A DNA stretch of 23,833 bases from Oscillibacter sp. CAG:241 (GTDB lineage: Bacteria > Bacillota > Clostridia > Oscillospirales > Oscillospiraceae), in NCBI GenBank assembly GCA_000435975.1, contig FR884141.1, positions 1-23,833 of the forward strand. Direction: 5' to 3'. How positions within the stretch are numbered: position 1 is the first letter of the stretch; each line of letters opens with the position of its first letter. Shown one piece after another: positions 14,690 through 23,504 of the stretch. Under the pieces are notes generated by a model. The model had not been told where the DNA came from. It made no database searches and saw nothing but the letters and a program-made list of their open reading frames with translations. The translations under genes were made by a program, and so were the position numbers.

Positions 14690-16131
14690 CCCTGGGAGAG
14701 GAGACCATCGGACAGGTGAGCCTGTCGGAGCTTGGGGTATCCGTTACGCCGCAGGAGGCGGCCCAGGCTGCCTGGAACGCGGCCCATGGGGGGAATTTCT
14801 TCGTCAACGGGTATCACCTGATCCGCAGCTGGTTTGGGGAGACTCAGGCGGCAGTCCGGTGGGATCTGGACGCGGCGCAGCTGTCCCAGCGGGCGGAGAG
14901 CCTGAGCCGGGAGCTGAGCTGTGACCCGGTGGACGGTGCATACCGTATGGAGGAGGGCAAGGGCGACGGCTTCTACGTCACCAAGCCCGCCGACGGACGC
15001 ACCATTGACCGGGATAAGCTGGCCCGGGCCCTGCATCAGGCCGTGACCACCCGGTGTCTGGACCCCATCGAATGCGTCAGCACCGTGACCCAGGGCAAGG
15101 CCCTGGATCTGGCGGCAGTGGAGCGGGAGATCGGCGGTGAGGGCAAGAACGCTTCCTATGACCGGGCCACCGGTCAGGTGGTGGAGGGGCGCGTGGGCGT
15201 TACCTTTGACGTGGCGGCGGCCGAAAAGCTGGTGGAGCAGGCCCAGCCCGGGCAGGAGCTCGTGATCCCCGCCCGGATCACCTATCCCACCGTTACCAAG
15301 GCGGGGCTGGAAAAGGTGCTGTTCCGGGACGTGCTGGGGCAGTACACCTCCTATGTCTCCGGCACCAGCGACCGTATTTTCAACGTTCGGAGGGCCGCCG
15401 GGAACATCAGCGGCTCCGTGGTCAACAGCGGCGAAAATTTCAGCTATAACGACGCTGTGGGCCCCACCACCAAGGAGGCCGGGTTCAAGATCGGCACCGC
15501 CTATGTGGGCGGCAAGGCCGTGCCCTCCTATGGCGGCGGCGTGTGCCAGGTGTCGTCCACCCTGTACTATTCGGCGCTGCTGGCCAATCTGAAAATCGTG
15601 TCCCGGGCCTGCCACATGTATGCCCAGGACTACGTACCCTCCGGATGCGACGCCACGGTGTTCTGGCCGTATCTGGACTTTGTGATCCAGAACAACACCG
15701 ACTATCCCATCAAGATCGTGACATATTGGTACAACAACAACGTCACGGTGAAGATCTTCGGCACCAAAACCGACAGCAGCTTCGTGAAGATCACCAGCAA
15801 GACCGTGTCCACCACCCCGTGGAAAACCATCTATAAGGAAGTGGACAATCTGGCTCCCGGCGTGGAGCGGGTGACCCAGTATCCCATCACCGGGTTTACC
15901 GTGCAGACCTGGCGGAATGTGTATGACGGCAACGGGAATCTGATCTCCAGCAATTTCGAGGCGGAGAGCAATTACGACAGCCGGGACAAGATCGTGGAGG
16001 TGGGCAAGCAGAAACCCCAGCCCGAGCCCACGCCGGACCCGACTCCGGAGCCTGCGCCGGACCCCGATCCGGAACCCGCCCCGGAACCCGCCCCGGAGCC
16101 CACGCCGGGCCCGGAGAACCCGGAAAACTGA
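14494..16131 (+). CDS. VanW-family cell-wall protein, possibly missing its native start
   Basis: A 545-residue surface protein. A membrane segment at residues 1-24 is followed by two regions resembling the YoaR-like putative peptidoglycan-binding domain (about 40-130 and 150-270). The VanW domain comes next (about 284-408), with NVRRAAGNISG, NSGENFSYNDAVGPT and GGGVCQVSSTLY. A wall-exposed tail of Pro-Glu/Pro-Asp repeats ends the protein. Members are named after VanW of vancomycin gene clusters; the biochemical role is unknown. ATG 14494 is the first start in frame but has no ribosome site, and the codons just before it (R-I-A-G) look like the continuation of a longer cytoplasmic N-terminus cut off at the parB' junction. 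Expression might depend on coupling to the overlapping parB' frame. Confidence 0.85.
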   Translation: MAAGIAVGVLAAAYLAVCIAAAAGRTTLHRTRVLGVDVGGLTAQEVRDKWQRDGADACSGEVIHLTLGEETIGQVSLSELGVSVTPQEAAQAAWNAAHGGNFFVNGYHLIRSWFGETQAAVRWDLDAAQLSQRAESLSRELSCDPVDGAYRMEEGKGDGFYVTKPADGRTIDRDKLARALHQAVTTRCLDPIECVSTVTQGKALDLAAVEREIGGEGKNASYDRATGQVVEGRVGVTFDVAAAEKLVEQAQPGQELVIPARITYPTVTKAGLEKVLFRDVLGQYTSYVSGTSDRIFNVRRAAGNISGSVVNSGENFSYNDAVGPTTKEAGFKIGTAYVGGKAVPSYGGGVCQVSSTLYYSALLANLKIVSRACHMYAQDYVPSGCDATVFWPYLDFVIQNNTDYPIKIVTYWYNNNVTVKIFGTKTDSSFVKITSKTVSTTPWKTIYKEVDNLAPGVERVTQYPITGFTVQTWRNVYDGNGNLISSNFEAESNYDSRDKIVEVGKQKPQPEPTPDPTPEPAPDPDPEPAPEPAPEPTPGPENPEN

Positions 16132-16133
16132 GT

Positions 16134-16167
16134 AAAAAAATCAGGGCCCCGAGGCCCTGATTTTTTT
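16134..16167. terminator. Bidirectional terminator between vanW and the V-ATPase operon
   Basis: A perfect 15-bp stem, AAAAAAATCAGGGCC / GGCCCTGATTTTTTT, with a CCGA loop gives a T7 tract on each strand. It lies 2 bp after the vanW stop and 14 bp after the atpK stop, so it serves both convergent transcripts. Confidence 0.95.
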
Positions 16168-16181
16168 GCGCTTTATGAGGG

Positions 16182-16616
16182 TTACTGGAGCAGCAGCAGG
16201 CTGAACACCAGGGTGAACAGTGCCACCGTTTCGATAATACCGATGACAATGAAGAAGTTTGCCGTGCCCTTTCCGGTCTCGCCCAGCGCGTCGGCAGAGG
16301 CGGCGGCCACCTTGCCCTGGAAGAAGGCAGACAGACCGATGGCCAGGCCCGCGAAGATGCCGGTGAACATGGCCAGGGCCGCGTCACAGCCGCCCTCCAC
16401 GGCGCTGCGGATGAAGTTCATCAGCAGGAAGCCATAAATGGTCTGGGTCAGCGGCGCGCCGGAGAAGGCCACCATGATGAAGGGGGCGGGCTTGCCGTTG
16501 GCGTAGCACTTTTTCCACGCACCCACGGAAGCCTGAGCCGCAAAGCCGGAACCGAACGCAGAGCCCATGGCGGACAGGCCCAGAGCGCACGCCATACCAA
16601 TAAATTCGATATTCAT
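16182..16616 (-). CDS. atpK: V-type ATPase subunit K (membrane rotor proteolipid)
   Basis: Ion-carrying ring subunit. The 144 residues make four membrane helices, that is two fused hairpins with a single acidic site, as in 16-kDa V-type proteolipids. The essential carboxylate is E129 (GIIETVALF) in helix 4. Helix 2 has APLTQTIYG with T57-Q58, and helix 3 has FFQGKVAAA with Q100. These match the sodium-ligand positions T64, Q65, Q110 and E139 of Enterococcus hirae NtpK, although the Leu61 position is Ala here. Sodium coupling is therefore plausible but not shown. It is the last gene of the operon, 18 bp after atpI, with GGAGAT before the start and a strong terminator after it. Confidence 0.93.
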   Translation of the reverse strand: MNIEFIGMACALGLSAMGSAFGSGFAAQASVGAWKKCYANGKPAPFIMVAFSGAPLTQTIYGFLLMNFIRSAVEGGCDAALAMFTGIFAGLAIGLSAFFQGKVAAASADALGETGKGTANFFIVIGIIETVALFTLVFSLLLLQ

Positions 16617-16634
16617 AGTTGATCTCCTATCCGT

Positions 16635-18461
16635 TTATTTTTTGATTTTATCGCGTTTCTTAAAGGGATCGTAAGCAATACCGGCCCACTCCATCCCCAG
16701 CTGACCGGAAAACTCCAACAGGTTCAGGCGGACACCGTGGACCACTACAGACAGCAGACCCATGACGATGTTCAGCCCGTGACCGATCAGCAGGATCAGG
16801 ATGGCGGCGATGACCAGGGGCCCCTTGAAGCCGAAGGCCATGTTGTTGAAGCTCTGGGCGATGGCCAGAGACGCCATGCCCACGGCAAACAGGCGGATGT
16901 AGCTCATGATATTGCCGAAGGCGCTGATGGTGTTCAGGAACACCGTGAACGCGTCGCCCAGGCCTGCCTTCAGGCCCTGGCCGAAGGTCTTGTCCGGGGA
17001 CATGCCGCCGAACAGCACCACCAGCAGGAAGCCCGCAATGACCACGCAGGCCACAGGCATCAGGTTTACCTGCTGGCCGATGACCAGGTACAGCACCACG
17101 AAATACAGGGCGTCGATGGCGGCCAGCCACCCCAGGTCCGCCAGCCAGCTCAGGTCCTTCTCCCCCAGCTTGCGCCGGATGTTCATGACGCAGGCCAGCG
17201 ACAGCTGCACCGTGCCCAGGATGAAGCAGAACTTCATGATGGTGTTCTGCTGGGTGGTGGATTCCACACCGAAGTGGGCGGGATAGTTGGCGAAGGTGGG
17301 GATCACCAGGCTCTTGAGAAGCGGCACGTCCATGGCCTGCTCCAGGCCGAACCAGGTGCCTGTCAGCGCGCCCCACACAATGGTGGCGATGGACAGCAGC
17401 CACAGCAGCTGCACGGCGGTGGACGCCTTCTTATTCTTCAGGGTCATGACCAGGGCCGCCAGCAGGAACAGGCAGCCGTATCCGGCGTCGCCGATGATCA
17501 TGGCAAAGAACAGGGTGAAGAAGCCCAGAAACCAGAAGGAAATGTCATACTCCCGGTAGCCGGGAACCACGCCCAGAATGTCGAACACCGGGATCATCAG
17601 GCGGGTGACCTTGTTGTACTTGACCTTGGTGGGGACCTTGTCGTCATCGGCGGCGGGGTCCTCCATGGCCCAGGCCCAGTGCGCCTGGGCGGCGGCCTTT
17701 TTGAAGCCCTCCACCTCCGCTGCCGGGATATAGCCCGTCAGCCACACCAGGCCATCCTGGCTCTGGGACGTGTTGCTGACGGCGGAATACTCCGCGGCGT
17801 TCTGGGTCTTGAGCATCTGGTCGTGGATGCTGGGCAGGTGCCGGGCGGCGTCGTGCAGCTCCGCCTCACAGGCCCGGATGCCCCGGTCGCAGTCCTCCCA
17901 CTCCCGGTTCAGCTCCTCCAGGCCCTTTTCGGGAATGGGGAACTCGGTGACGGGATACGGGGCGGGCAGGGGCCCGATGGAGGCCAGGGTGGGCATCTTT
18001 CCCACCGGGGCCAGCCGGATCACACGCACGTCCGGGTCCGCCGCCAGGGCGGCCGCAGTCTTTTTGTCCGTGCGGTAAATGTGAATATCCAGACCCTGGT
18101 CCCCCAGCGACCGCAGCTCCGCCGGGGAGAAGGCTCCCCATTCGGACAGCCGCTCCGCAGCCGCATGGACGGCGGTCTTTTGCTCCTGCAGGGCCTTGTG
18201 CCGGTCTATGCAGGCGGCCAGGTCCTTGTAAAAGACCTCAAATTCCTTGTCGGACAGCAGCTTTTTTTCCGGCTCCTGTCCCGTGTATTCCTGGAGAAGC
18301 ATCTCCATCCTGGACAGCTCCGCGAAGCGCTCCAGATGCCGCTGGTCGGCGCTGGCCTTTTCGCCGAAGTGGACGATGCCCAGGGCGCGCAGCCGGTCCA
18401 GCAGGGCGGTTTTCTCCGACGCGGCCGCCACAATGTGGACGACCTTCATTTTTTCGATCAT
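16635..18461 (-). CDS. atpI: V-type ATPase subunit I (a-type stator/ion channel)
   Basis: Large stator subunit: the N-terminal half is cytoplasmic and the C-terminal half crosses the membrane and forms the ion path against the rotor ring. The protein is 608 residues. About the first 310 residues are soluble and contain coiled-coil stretches; seven or eight membrane helices follow. The conserved arginine facing the rotor carboxylate is R523 in SYIRLFAVG. I chose the ATG at 18461 because it overlaps the atpD stop (ATGA) and has AGGAGG just upstream. The frame is open further back inside atpD but has no better start. The overlap suggests translational coupling. Confidence 0.94.
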   Translation of the reverse strand: MIEKMKVVHIVAAASEKTALLDRLRALGIVHFGEKASADQRHLERFAELSRMEMLLQEYTGQEPEKKLLSDKEFEVFYKDLAACIDRHKALQEQKTAVHAAAERLSEWGAFSPAELRSLGDQGLDIHIYRTDKKTAAALAADPDVRVIRLAPVGKMPTLASIGPLPAPYPVTEFPIPEKGLEELNREWEDCDRGIRACEAELHDAARHLPSIHDQMLKTQNAAEYSAVSNTSQSQDGLVWLTGYIPAAEVEGFKKAAAQAHWAWAMEDPAADDDKVPTKVKYNKVTRLMIPVFDILGVVPGYREYDISFWFLGFFTLFFAMIIGDAGYGCLFLLAALVMTLKNKKASTAVQLLWLLSIATIVWGALTGTWFGLEQAMDVPLLKSLVIPTFANYPAHFGVESTTQQNTIMKFCFILGTVQLSLACVMNIRRKLGEKDLSWLADLGWLAAIDALYFVVLYLVIGQQVNLMPVACVVIAGFLLVVLFGGMSPDKTFGQGLKAGLGDAFTVFLNTISAFGNIMSYIRLFAVGMASLAIAQSFNNMAFGFKGPLVIAAILILLIGHGLNIVMGLLSVVVHGVRLNLLEFSGQLGMEWAGIAYDPFKKRDKIKK

Positions 18462-19072
18462 CGGCTCACCTCCTGCAGCTTTTTCTTGGCGATCTTGCCC
18501 CGCACCACGGCGGAGGTCTGCTGGTCGCCCAGGTAGATGCCGATGACTCGGATATTCTCCTTGGCCTCGGGGATCTTCACCTTCTCGAACAGGTTCACCC
18601 GCTGGGCCGTGGACCGCAGCTCCTGCTCCAGAAGCTCCACCTGGCGGCGGAGGGTCTTTTCCAGAGCGTCCAGCCGGGCGATCTCCCGCAGGCGCACCGC
18701 CGCAGTGTCCACCCACAGGGGGTAATCCGCCACATCGTAGCAGATGTCCTCAAAGCTCAGCTCCCGGAACACCGGCACGGTGACGCCGGCGATGTTCTCC
18801 TCTCCGCACTCCACATGGTGGGGGCGGACCAGGGTGTCCAGGCGCTTGTCCGCCGGGAAGCTGTCGTTTTCCGCGAAAACGGCCACCCAGTCGTCCAGCC
18901 CGTCCACGGCGGCCCGGCGCTCCCGCTCCACCTGCTCCAGCTGGGCGTTGACCTGCATCACCACGGATTGCAGCTGCTGCTTTTTCAGCTGGAGGGTGGG
19001 CAGATACCGCTGGAACTGCTTCAGGCGGTCCTTCTGCACCTTCAATTCATTTTTGGTAAGTTTGACAGCCAT
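18458..19072 (-). CDS. atpD: V-type ATPase subunit D (central shaft)
   Basis: Central rotor shaft subunit of V1. The 204 residues form long N- and C-terminal helices with few Gly or Pro, as expected for the antiparallel coiled coil that inserts into the A/B hexamer. The N-terminus (LTKNELKVQKDRLKQFQRY) and the C-terminal segment (RVNLFEKVKIPEAKENIR) are family signatures. The gap to atpB is 10 bp, and the gene overlaps atpI by 4 bp. Confidence 0.93.
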   Translation of the reverse strand: MAVKLTKNELKVQKDRLKQFQRYLPTLQLKKQQLQSVVMQVNAQLEQVERERRAAVDGLDDWVAVFAENDSFPADKRLDTLVRPHHVECGEENIAGVTVPVFRELSFEDICYDVADYPLWVDTAAVRLREIARLDALEKTLRRQVELLEQELRSTAQRVNLFEKVKIPEAKENIRVIGIYLGDQQTSAVVRGKIAKKKLQEVSR

Positions 19073-19082
19073 AGGCGCACCC

Positions 19083-20378
19083 TCATTCCACGGCAGACCG
19101 CTTGGGCCATCTCTCCTGGATGAGGCTCGTTTTCAGGCCGGTTTCATTGGGCTCGAAGCACTCGGCCAGGATCTCCCAGCCCAGGTCCAGCGCCTCCTCC
19201 AGCGGGATATTCACGCTCAGGTCCATCAGCTTCGTTTCAAACAGGTGGCCGTATTTCAGCAGCTTTTCGTCCCACTCGGACATCATGAAGCCCATGGACT
19301 TCTTTTCCAGGCTCTCCTTATAGGCGCTGTACAGCCGGATCATGCCGTCCATCAGGGCCCGGTGGTCGCTTCTGGTCTTGTCGTTGACGTTCTGCTTCAG
19401 ACGGGACAGGGAGCCGAAGGGCTCGATGTGGCCGTTTTTCAGGTAATACTGGCCCTCGGTGATATAGCCGGTGTTGTCGGGCACCGGATGGGTCACGTCG
19501 TCGCCGGGCATGGTGGTGACGCCCAGAATGGTGATGGAGCCCGCGCCCTCAAAGTCCACGGCCTTTTCATAGCGGGCGGCCAGGCAGCTGTACAGATCGC
19601 CCGGGTAGCCCCGGTTGGAGGGCACCTGTTCCATGGTGATGGCCATTTCCTTCTGGGCGTCGGCGTAGTTGGTCATATCCGTCAGCAGCACCAGGACCCG
19701 CTTTCCGGCCAGGGCGAACTGCTCCGCCACGGCCAGGGCCATATCGGGCACCAGGGTGCACTCCACGGTGGGGTCGGAGGCGGTGTGGATGAACATCACC
19801 GTGCGGCCCATGGCGCCGCTCTTTTCCAGGGTGTCCCGGAAGTACAGATAGTCGTCGTACTTCAGGCCCATGCCGCCCAGGACGATGATGTCCACCTGGG
19901 CCTGCATGGCGATGCGGGAGAGCAGCTGGTTATACGGCTCGCCGGACACGGAGAAGATGGGCAGCTTCTGGCTTTCCACCAGGGTGTTGAACACGTCGAT
20001 CATGGGGATACCAGTGCGGATCAGCTTGTTGGGCACGATACGCCTGGACGGGTTCACGGAGGGGCCGCCGATGGGGATCATATTCTCCGTCAGGGCGGGA
20101 CCGTTGTCCCGGGGTACACCGGCGCCGTCGAAAATGCGGCCCAGCAGGTGGTCGGAGAAGGACACCATCATGGGACGGCCCAGGAACCGGACCGGGTCCG
20201 TGGTGCTGACGCCCTGGGTGCCGCTGAACACCTGGAGCGTTACCAGGTCCCTGTCCAGCTTGATGACGTTGGCATAGCTGTCGCCCACCAGGGCCAGGTC
20301 GCCGTTGCGGACGCCATCGGCCCGGACCGTGACCACGTTGCCCACGATGGACTCAATTTTCGTGTAAACTTTCTGCAT
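19083..20378 (-). CDS. atpB: V-type ATPase subunit B (non-catalytic)
   Basis: Nucleotide-binding but non-catalytic subunit of the V1 hexamer. The 431-residue protein starts with a beta-barrel and then a RecA-like fold in which the P-loop is degenerate (FSVSGEPYNQLLSR), as in other B subunits. Other family segments are LGRIFDGAG, TLVPDMALAVAEQFA, VLLTDMTNYADAQKE and RGYPGDLYSCLAARYEKA. The ribosome site is GGGGAGT. It is 13 bp after atpA and 10 bp before atpD. Confidence 0.96.
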   Translation of the reverse strand: MQKVYTKIESIVGNVVTVRADGVRNGDLALVGDSYANVIKLDRDLVTLQVFSGTQGVSTTDPVRFLGRPMMVSFSDHLLGRIFDGAGVPRDNGPALTENMIPIGGPSVNPSRRIVPNKLIRTGIPMIDVFNTLVESQKLPIFSVSGEPYNQLLSRIAMQAQVDIIVLGGMGLKYDDYLYFRDTLEKSGAMGRTVMFIHTASDPTVECTLVPDMALAVAEQFALAGKRVLVLLTDMTNYADAQKEMAITMEQVPSNRGYPGDLYSCLAARYEKAVDFEGAGSITILGVTTMPGDDVTHPVPDNTGYITEGQYYLKNGHIEPFGSLSRLKQNVNDKTRSDHRALMDGMIRLYSAYKESLEKKSMGFMMSEWDEKLLKYGHLFETKLMDLSVNIPLEEALDLGWEILAECFEPNETGLKTSLIQERWPKRSAVE

Positions 20379-20391
20379 ATTGACTCCCCTC

Positions 20392-22122
20392 TCAATCCGC
20401 GGCCTTGCTCAGGTAAAAGTCCTTCAGCCGCTTTTCCTGGGCCTCAAATTCCGGGGTGCGGAACACGGTGTTGTGCCAGTCCAGGAACTCCTGCCGGACC
20501 TGGTTGAAAAAGGCGCGGATCTCTTTTTTGTCGCTGAGTGCGAAATCCCGGGTCAGCACGTCATACAGCACGTTGAACTCGTGGATCTGACGGTCGGGAT
20601 CGCAGGCCGCGTCGATGGGATCGAAGGAGTTCTGCTGCAGATACACCGCGTCCAGCAGCTCGCCCTTCTGATAGACGATATAGTCCTCGGCGGAGGTACC
20701 CTCCTCGCCGATGACCTTCATCATCTGGTTGATCTCGTTGCTGCGCTTGAGGATGGCGCGGGCCTGCTCCACCCGGTCCATATCCACCACGCCCCGGTAT
20801 TTGGACCAGGAGTCGATGGGGTGGATGGCCGGATACTTGCGGGCGTCGGACCGCTCGCGGGACAGGCCGTGGAACGCGCCCACCACCTTCAGGGTGGCCT
20901 GGGTCACAGGCTCCTCGAAGTTGCCGCCGGCGGGAGACACGGTGCCGCCGATGGTGACGGAGGCGATCTTGCCGCTCTTCAGGCGGACCTTGCCGGCCCG
21001 CTCATAGAAGGAGGCAATGACGGACTCCAGATAGGCGGGGAAGGCCTCCTCACCGGGAATCTCCTCCAGACGGCCGCTCATCTCACGCATGGCCTGGGCC
21101 CAGCGGCTGGTGGAATCCGCCAGCAGCAGCACGTCCAGACCCATCTGGCGGTAATACTCCGCCATGGTGACGGCGGTGTACACCGACGCCTCGCGGGCGG
21201 CCACGGGCATGGAGGAGGTGTTGCAGATGATGATGGTGCGCTCCATCAGGGAGCGTCCGGTGCGGGGGTCCACCAGCTCAGGGAACTCCTTCAGCACCTC
21301 CACCACCTCGCCGGCCCGCTCACCGCAGGCGGCCACGATGACGATGTCCACATCGGCGTTCTTGGCCTCCATGTGCTGCAGCACCGTCTTGCCGGCACCG
21401 AAGGGGCCGGGCACGCAGAAGGTGCCGCCCTTGGCCACCGGCAGGAACGTGTCGATGGAGCGGAGCTTGGTCACCAGGGTCTCGTCCGGGCGCAGACGCT
21501 CCTCATAGCAGCGGATAGGCTGCTTCACGGGCCAGGAGAACACCATGGTCAGCTCCTTCTCCTCGCCGTTGTCGTTTTCCAGCACCGCCACGGTGTCCCG
21601 GACGTTGTACACGCCCTTTTCCCGGACGGATTTCACCCGCCACCCTTCGTCCTTCAGGCCGAAGGGTACCATGATCAGGTGGGTAAACAGCCCCTCGGGC
21701 ACACTGCCCACGGCGTCACCGGCGGAAACATGGTCGCCGGGCTTCACCAGGGGGGTAAACTCCCAGTCCTTGTTGGGGATGGGATCCAGATACACGCCCC
21801 GCTGCAGGAAGAAGCCGCACTGCTGCGCCAGCTCCGGCAGGGGATTCTGCAGGCCGTCGAACACCTGGGTCAGCAGGCCCGGCCCCAGCTCCACGCTCAT
21901 CAGCTCGCCGGAGAGCTCCACCCGGTCGCCCACCTGGATGCCGTTGGTCATTTCATAGATCTGCATACTGGCTGTGTCGCCGTTGACGCGGATGACCTCG
22001 CCCTTGAGCCGGTCATCGCCCACCTGGACATAGCCCACTTCATTTTTTCGGACGGAGCCGGAAAAGGTGGCTGCCACCAGATTCCCGTTTACTCCGGTCA
22101 CATATCCTGTCACTTTGTCCAT
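20392..22122 (-). CDS. atpA: V-type ATPase subunit A (catalytic)
   Basis: Catalytic ATPase subunit. The 576-residue protein has the N-terminal barrel and the non-homologous insertion typical of A subunits. It also has P-loop GPFGAGKT (239-246), the DVLLLADSTSRWAQAMRE segment, and the conserved SSMPVAAREASVYT. The usual CGERGNEM is CGERAGEVVE here, a variant I associate with the compact bacterial V-ATPases rather than with the enterococcal type. The C-terminal helical domain is complete. CAGGAG precedes the ATG. The gap is 18 bp from the DUF2764 gene and 13 bp to atpB. Confidence 0.96.
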   Translation of the reverse strand: MDKVTGYVTGVNGNLVAATFSGSVRKNEVGYVQVGDDRLKGEVIRVNGDTASMQIYEMTNGIQVGDRVELSGELMSVELGPGLLTQVFDGLQNPLPELAQQCGFFLQRGVYLDPIPNKDWEFTPLVKPGDHVSAGDAVGSVPEGLFTHLIMVPFGLKDEGWRVKSVREKGVYNVRDTVAVLENDNGEEKELTMVFSWPVKQPIRCYEERLRPDETLVTKLRSIDTFLPVAKGGTFCVPGPFGAGKTVLQHMEAKNADVDIVIVAACGERAGEVVEVLKEFPELVDPRTGRSLMERTIIICNTSSMPVAAREASVYTAVTMAEYYRQMGLDVLLLADSTSRWAQAMREMSGRLEEIPGEEAFPAYLESVIASFYERAGKVRLKSGKIASVTIGGTVSPAGGNFEEPVTQATLKVVGAFHGLSRERSDARKYPAIHPIDSWSKYRGVVDMDRVEQARAILKRSNEINQMMKVIGEEGTSAEDYIVYQKGELLDAVYLQQNSFDPIDAACDPDRQIHEFNVLYDVLTRDFALSDKKEIRAFFNQVRQEFLDWHNTVFRTPEFEAQEKRLKDFYLSKAAD

Positions 22123-22140
22123 TTCGTTTCTCCTGTTTCG

Positions 22141-22662
22141 TTATAAGCTGGAAACCTGCTGGCGGATGCCGGCCATAAGCTCGTCGAAGGCCTGCTTGCC
22201 AGCCTCATACCGGAAGGTGCGCTGCCGCTCCAGCAGCTGGAGCTTCATGGCATAGCCGAACAGCGCGTGGTCGTCGAAGTTGTGCAGGCCGATCATCCCG
22301 TCCAGACGGCGGAATTCCAGGTCCAGCAGCAGACGCTCGCCCTCCAGCGGATTCTCGGCGTTTACCGCCGCCGTCACCGTCTGGACAATGCCGGCGTCCC
22401 GGTCCGAGGGGATGGCACAGGGCCGGCCCAGCTTCACGTTCCGCTGATACGTCAGCTCCCGGCACAGGGCCTTGTAAAACCCGGCCCACTCCGACAGCAG
22501 CGGCCCCTTGTCCGACGCCGCCGTCAGCTCCTCCAGCGTTTGGTACACCCCGCTGCTTACCGCCGACTTGCACATGGCCAGAAACGCGGCGTAGTCCATA
22601 GGCGGCTCGCCCTGGGTCTTCAGCATGGGGAGGCTGGAGATCAGATAGTAATAGGAAGCCAT
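22141..22662 (-). CDS. DUF2764-like protein of the V-ATPase operon
   Basis: A 173-residue soluble protein of unknown function. It opens with ASYYYLISSLPML, resembling the YYYL-SLP signature of DUF2764 proteins. The rest looks mostly helical, with no membrane segment or catalytic motif that I can see. It lies between atpE and atpA, 12 and 18 bp away, so it is translated with the ATPase. The same position is held by an uncharacterised gene in the compact V-ATPase operons of spirochaetes and chlamydiae. Since no C, F, G or H subunit is encoded here, it could replace one of them, for example linking rotor and ring, but this is inference. Confidence 0.7.
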   Translation of the reverse strand: MASYYYLISSLPMLKTQGEPPMDYAAFLAMCKSAVSSGVYQTLEELTAASDKGPLLSEWAGFYKALCRELTYQRNVKLGRPCAIPSDRDAGIVQTVTAAVNAENPLEGERLLLDLEFRRLDGMIGLHNFDDHALFGYAMKLQLLERQRTFRYEAGKQAFDELMAGIRQQVSSL

Positions 22663-22674
22663 GGGGCCACCCCC

Positions 22675-23235
22675 TTACAGGTGCATATCCCGGAAAAAGG
22701 GCATGAGCATCTCCGCGATCTCCTGGTCGGAGCAGTCAAAATAGCCGGAGCCGTCCTTGGCGGCCAGGCGGAAGCCCGCGCCCACCTTCTTGGAGGGACG
22801 GATCTCCAGGCCGTTTTTCAGCTCCTGGGCCAGCTGCTGGCGGATGCCGTCCGTCACCTGGCCCACCTCCACGGCGTAGCCGGAAACGTCCTCTCCCTGC
22901 ACGGCGGCCTGGATGAGCCTGGCCAGCGTCTGCTGGTCCAGAGCCTTGCCCACGTCGGCGGCGAGAATTTTCTCGAATTCCTTCTGGATTTCCTGGCGGA
23001 AGGCCAGGACCGCGTCACGCTTGGCCTGCTGGGCGCTGAGCTGGGCGCTGGTTTTGAACACGTCGATCTCCGCCTTGGCGTCGTCCCGCAGCTTATCCGC
23101 TTGGCTCTTTGCCTCGGCGACGATGGCGTCCGCCTGCTTACGGGCGTCGGCCAGGATCGCGGCGGCCTGCTGATTTGCACTGTCAATGCCGTCCTTTTTG
23201 ATGGAAGAAACAAGATCCTGAATCTGAAGTTCCAT
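22675..23235 (-). CDS. atpE: V-type ATPase subunit E (peripheral stalk)
   Basis: Peripheral stalk subunit that holds the A/B head still. The 186-residue protein is a long coiled coil up to about residue 110, rich in Ala, Lys, Asp and Gln (for example QQAAAILADARKQADAIVAE), then a small globular C-terminal domain. This domain order matches E subunits. It is the first gene of the operon, with AAGGTGAT before the ATG and a promoter about 55 bp upstream. No partner G/H subunit gene is seen beside it. The N-terminal coil also resembles generic stalk proteins, so the call rests partly on position. Confidence 0.87.
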   Translation of the reverse strand: MELQIQDLVSSIKKDGIDSANQQAAAILADARKQADAIVAEAKSQADKLRDDAKAEIDVFKTSAQLSAQQAKRDAVLAFRQEIQKEFEKILAADVGKALDQQTLARLIQAAVQGEDVSGYAVEVGQVTDGIRQQLAQELKNGLEIRPSKKVGAGFRLAAKDGSGYFDCSDQEIAEMLMPFFRDMHL

Positions 23236-23288
23236 AATTGATCACCTTCTTGTCTGTATTTGCCTGATATGACTACGGGTATGGCCAT

Positions 23289-23316
23289 ATTATAATACAA
23301 GCCAGGAAAAATGCAA
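23289..23316 (-). promoter_or_regulatory. Promoter for the V-ATPase operon
   Basis: On the minus strand TTGCAT (23316-23311) and a consensus TATAAT (23294-23289) are 16 bp apart. The -10 box lies 53 bp before the atpE start. It is the only good promoter seen for the seven genes. Confidence 0.75.
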
Positions 23317-23413
23317 CACTTTTTAGTGGATGTATTATTCGGATTCCTTATACATTGTCCTTCATCTGTCTGCTTTTTTATCATATATGTTTCCCGGAAG
23401 CGCACAAATAATA

Positions 23414-23442
23414 CCGCGGCTTCCAGGAAATGGAAGCTGCGG
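23414..23442 (+). other. Stable hairpin in the AT-rich spacer
   Basis: Stem CCGCGGCTTCC / GGAAGCTGCGG (one G-U pair) with a 7-nt loop. No T-run follows, so it is not a simple terminator. Confidence 0.55.
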
Positions 23443-23504
23443 AACGTCCGCTGCTTCTCCTGCCGGAATAGGGATGCCGTTCAGGGCACGAAGGAACAGC
23501 TCCT

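Noticed and set aside
16737..18536. A long plus-strand open frame opposite atpI
   Set aside because: Its composition is low-complexity His/Gln/Gly-rich, and the minus strand encodes a clear atpI with coupled start and stop.
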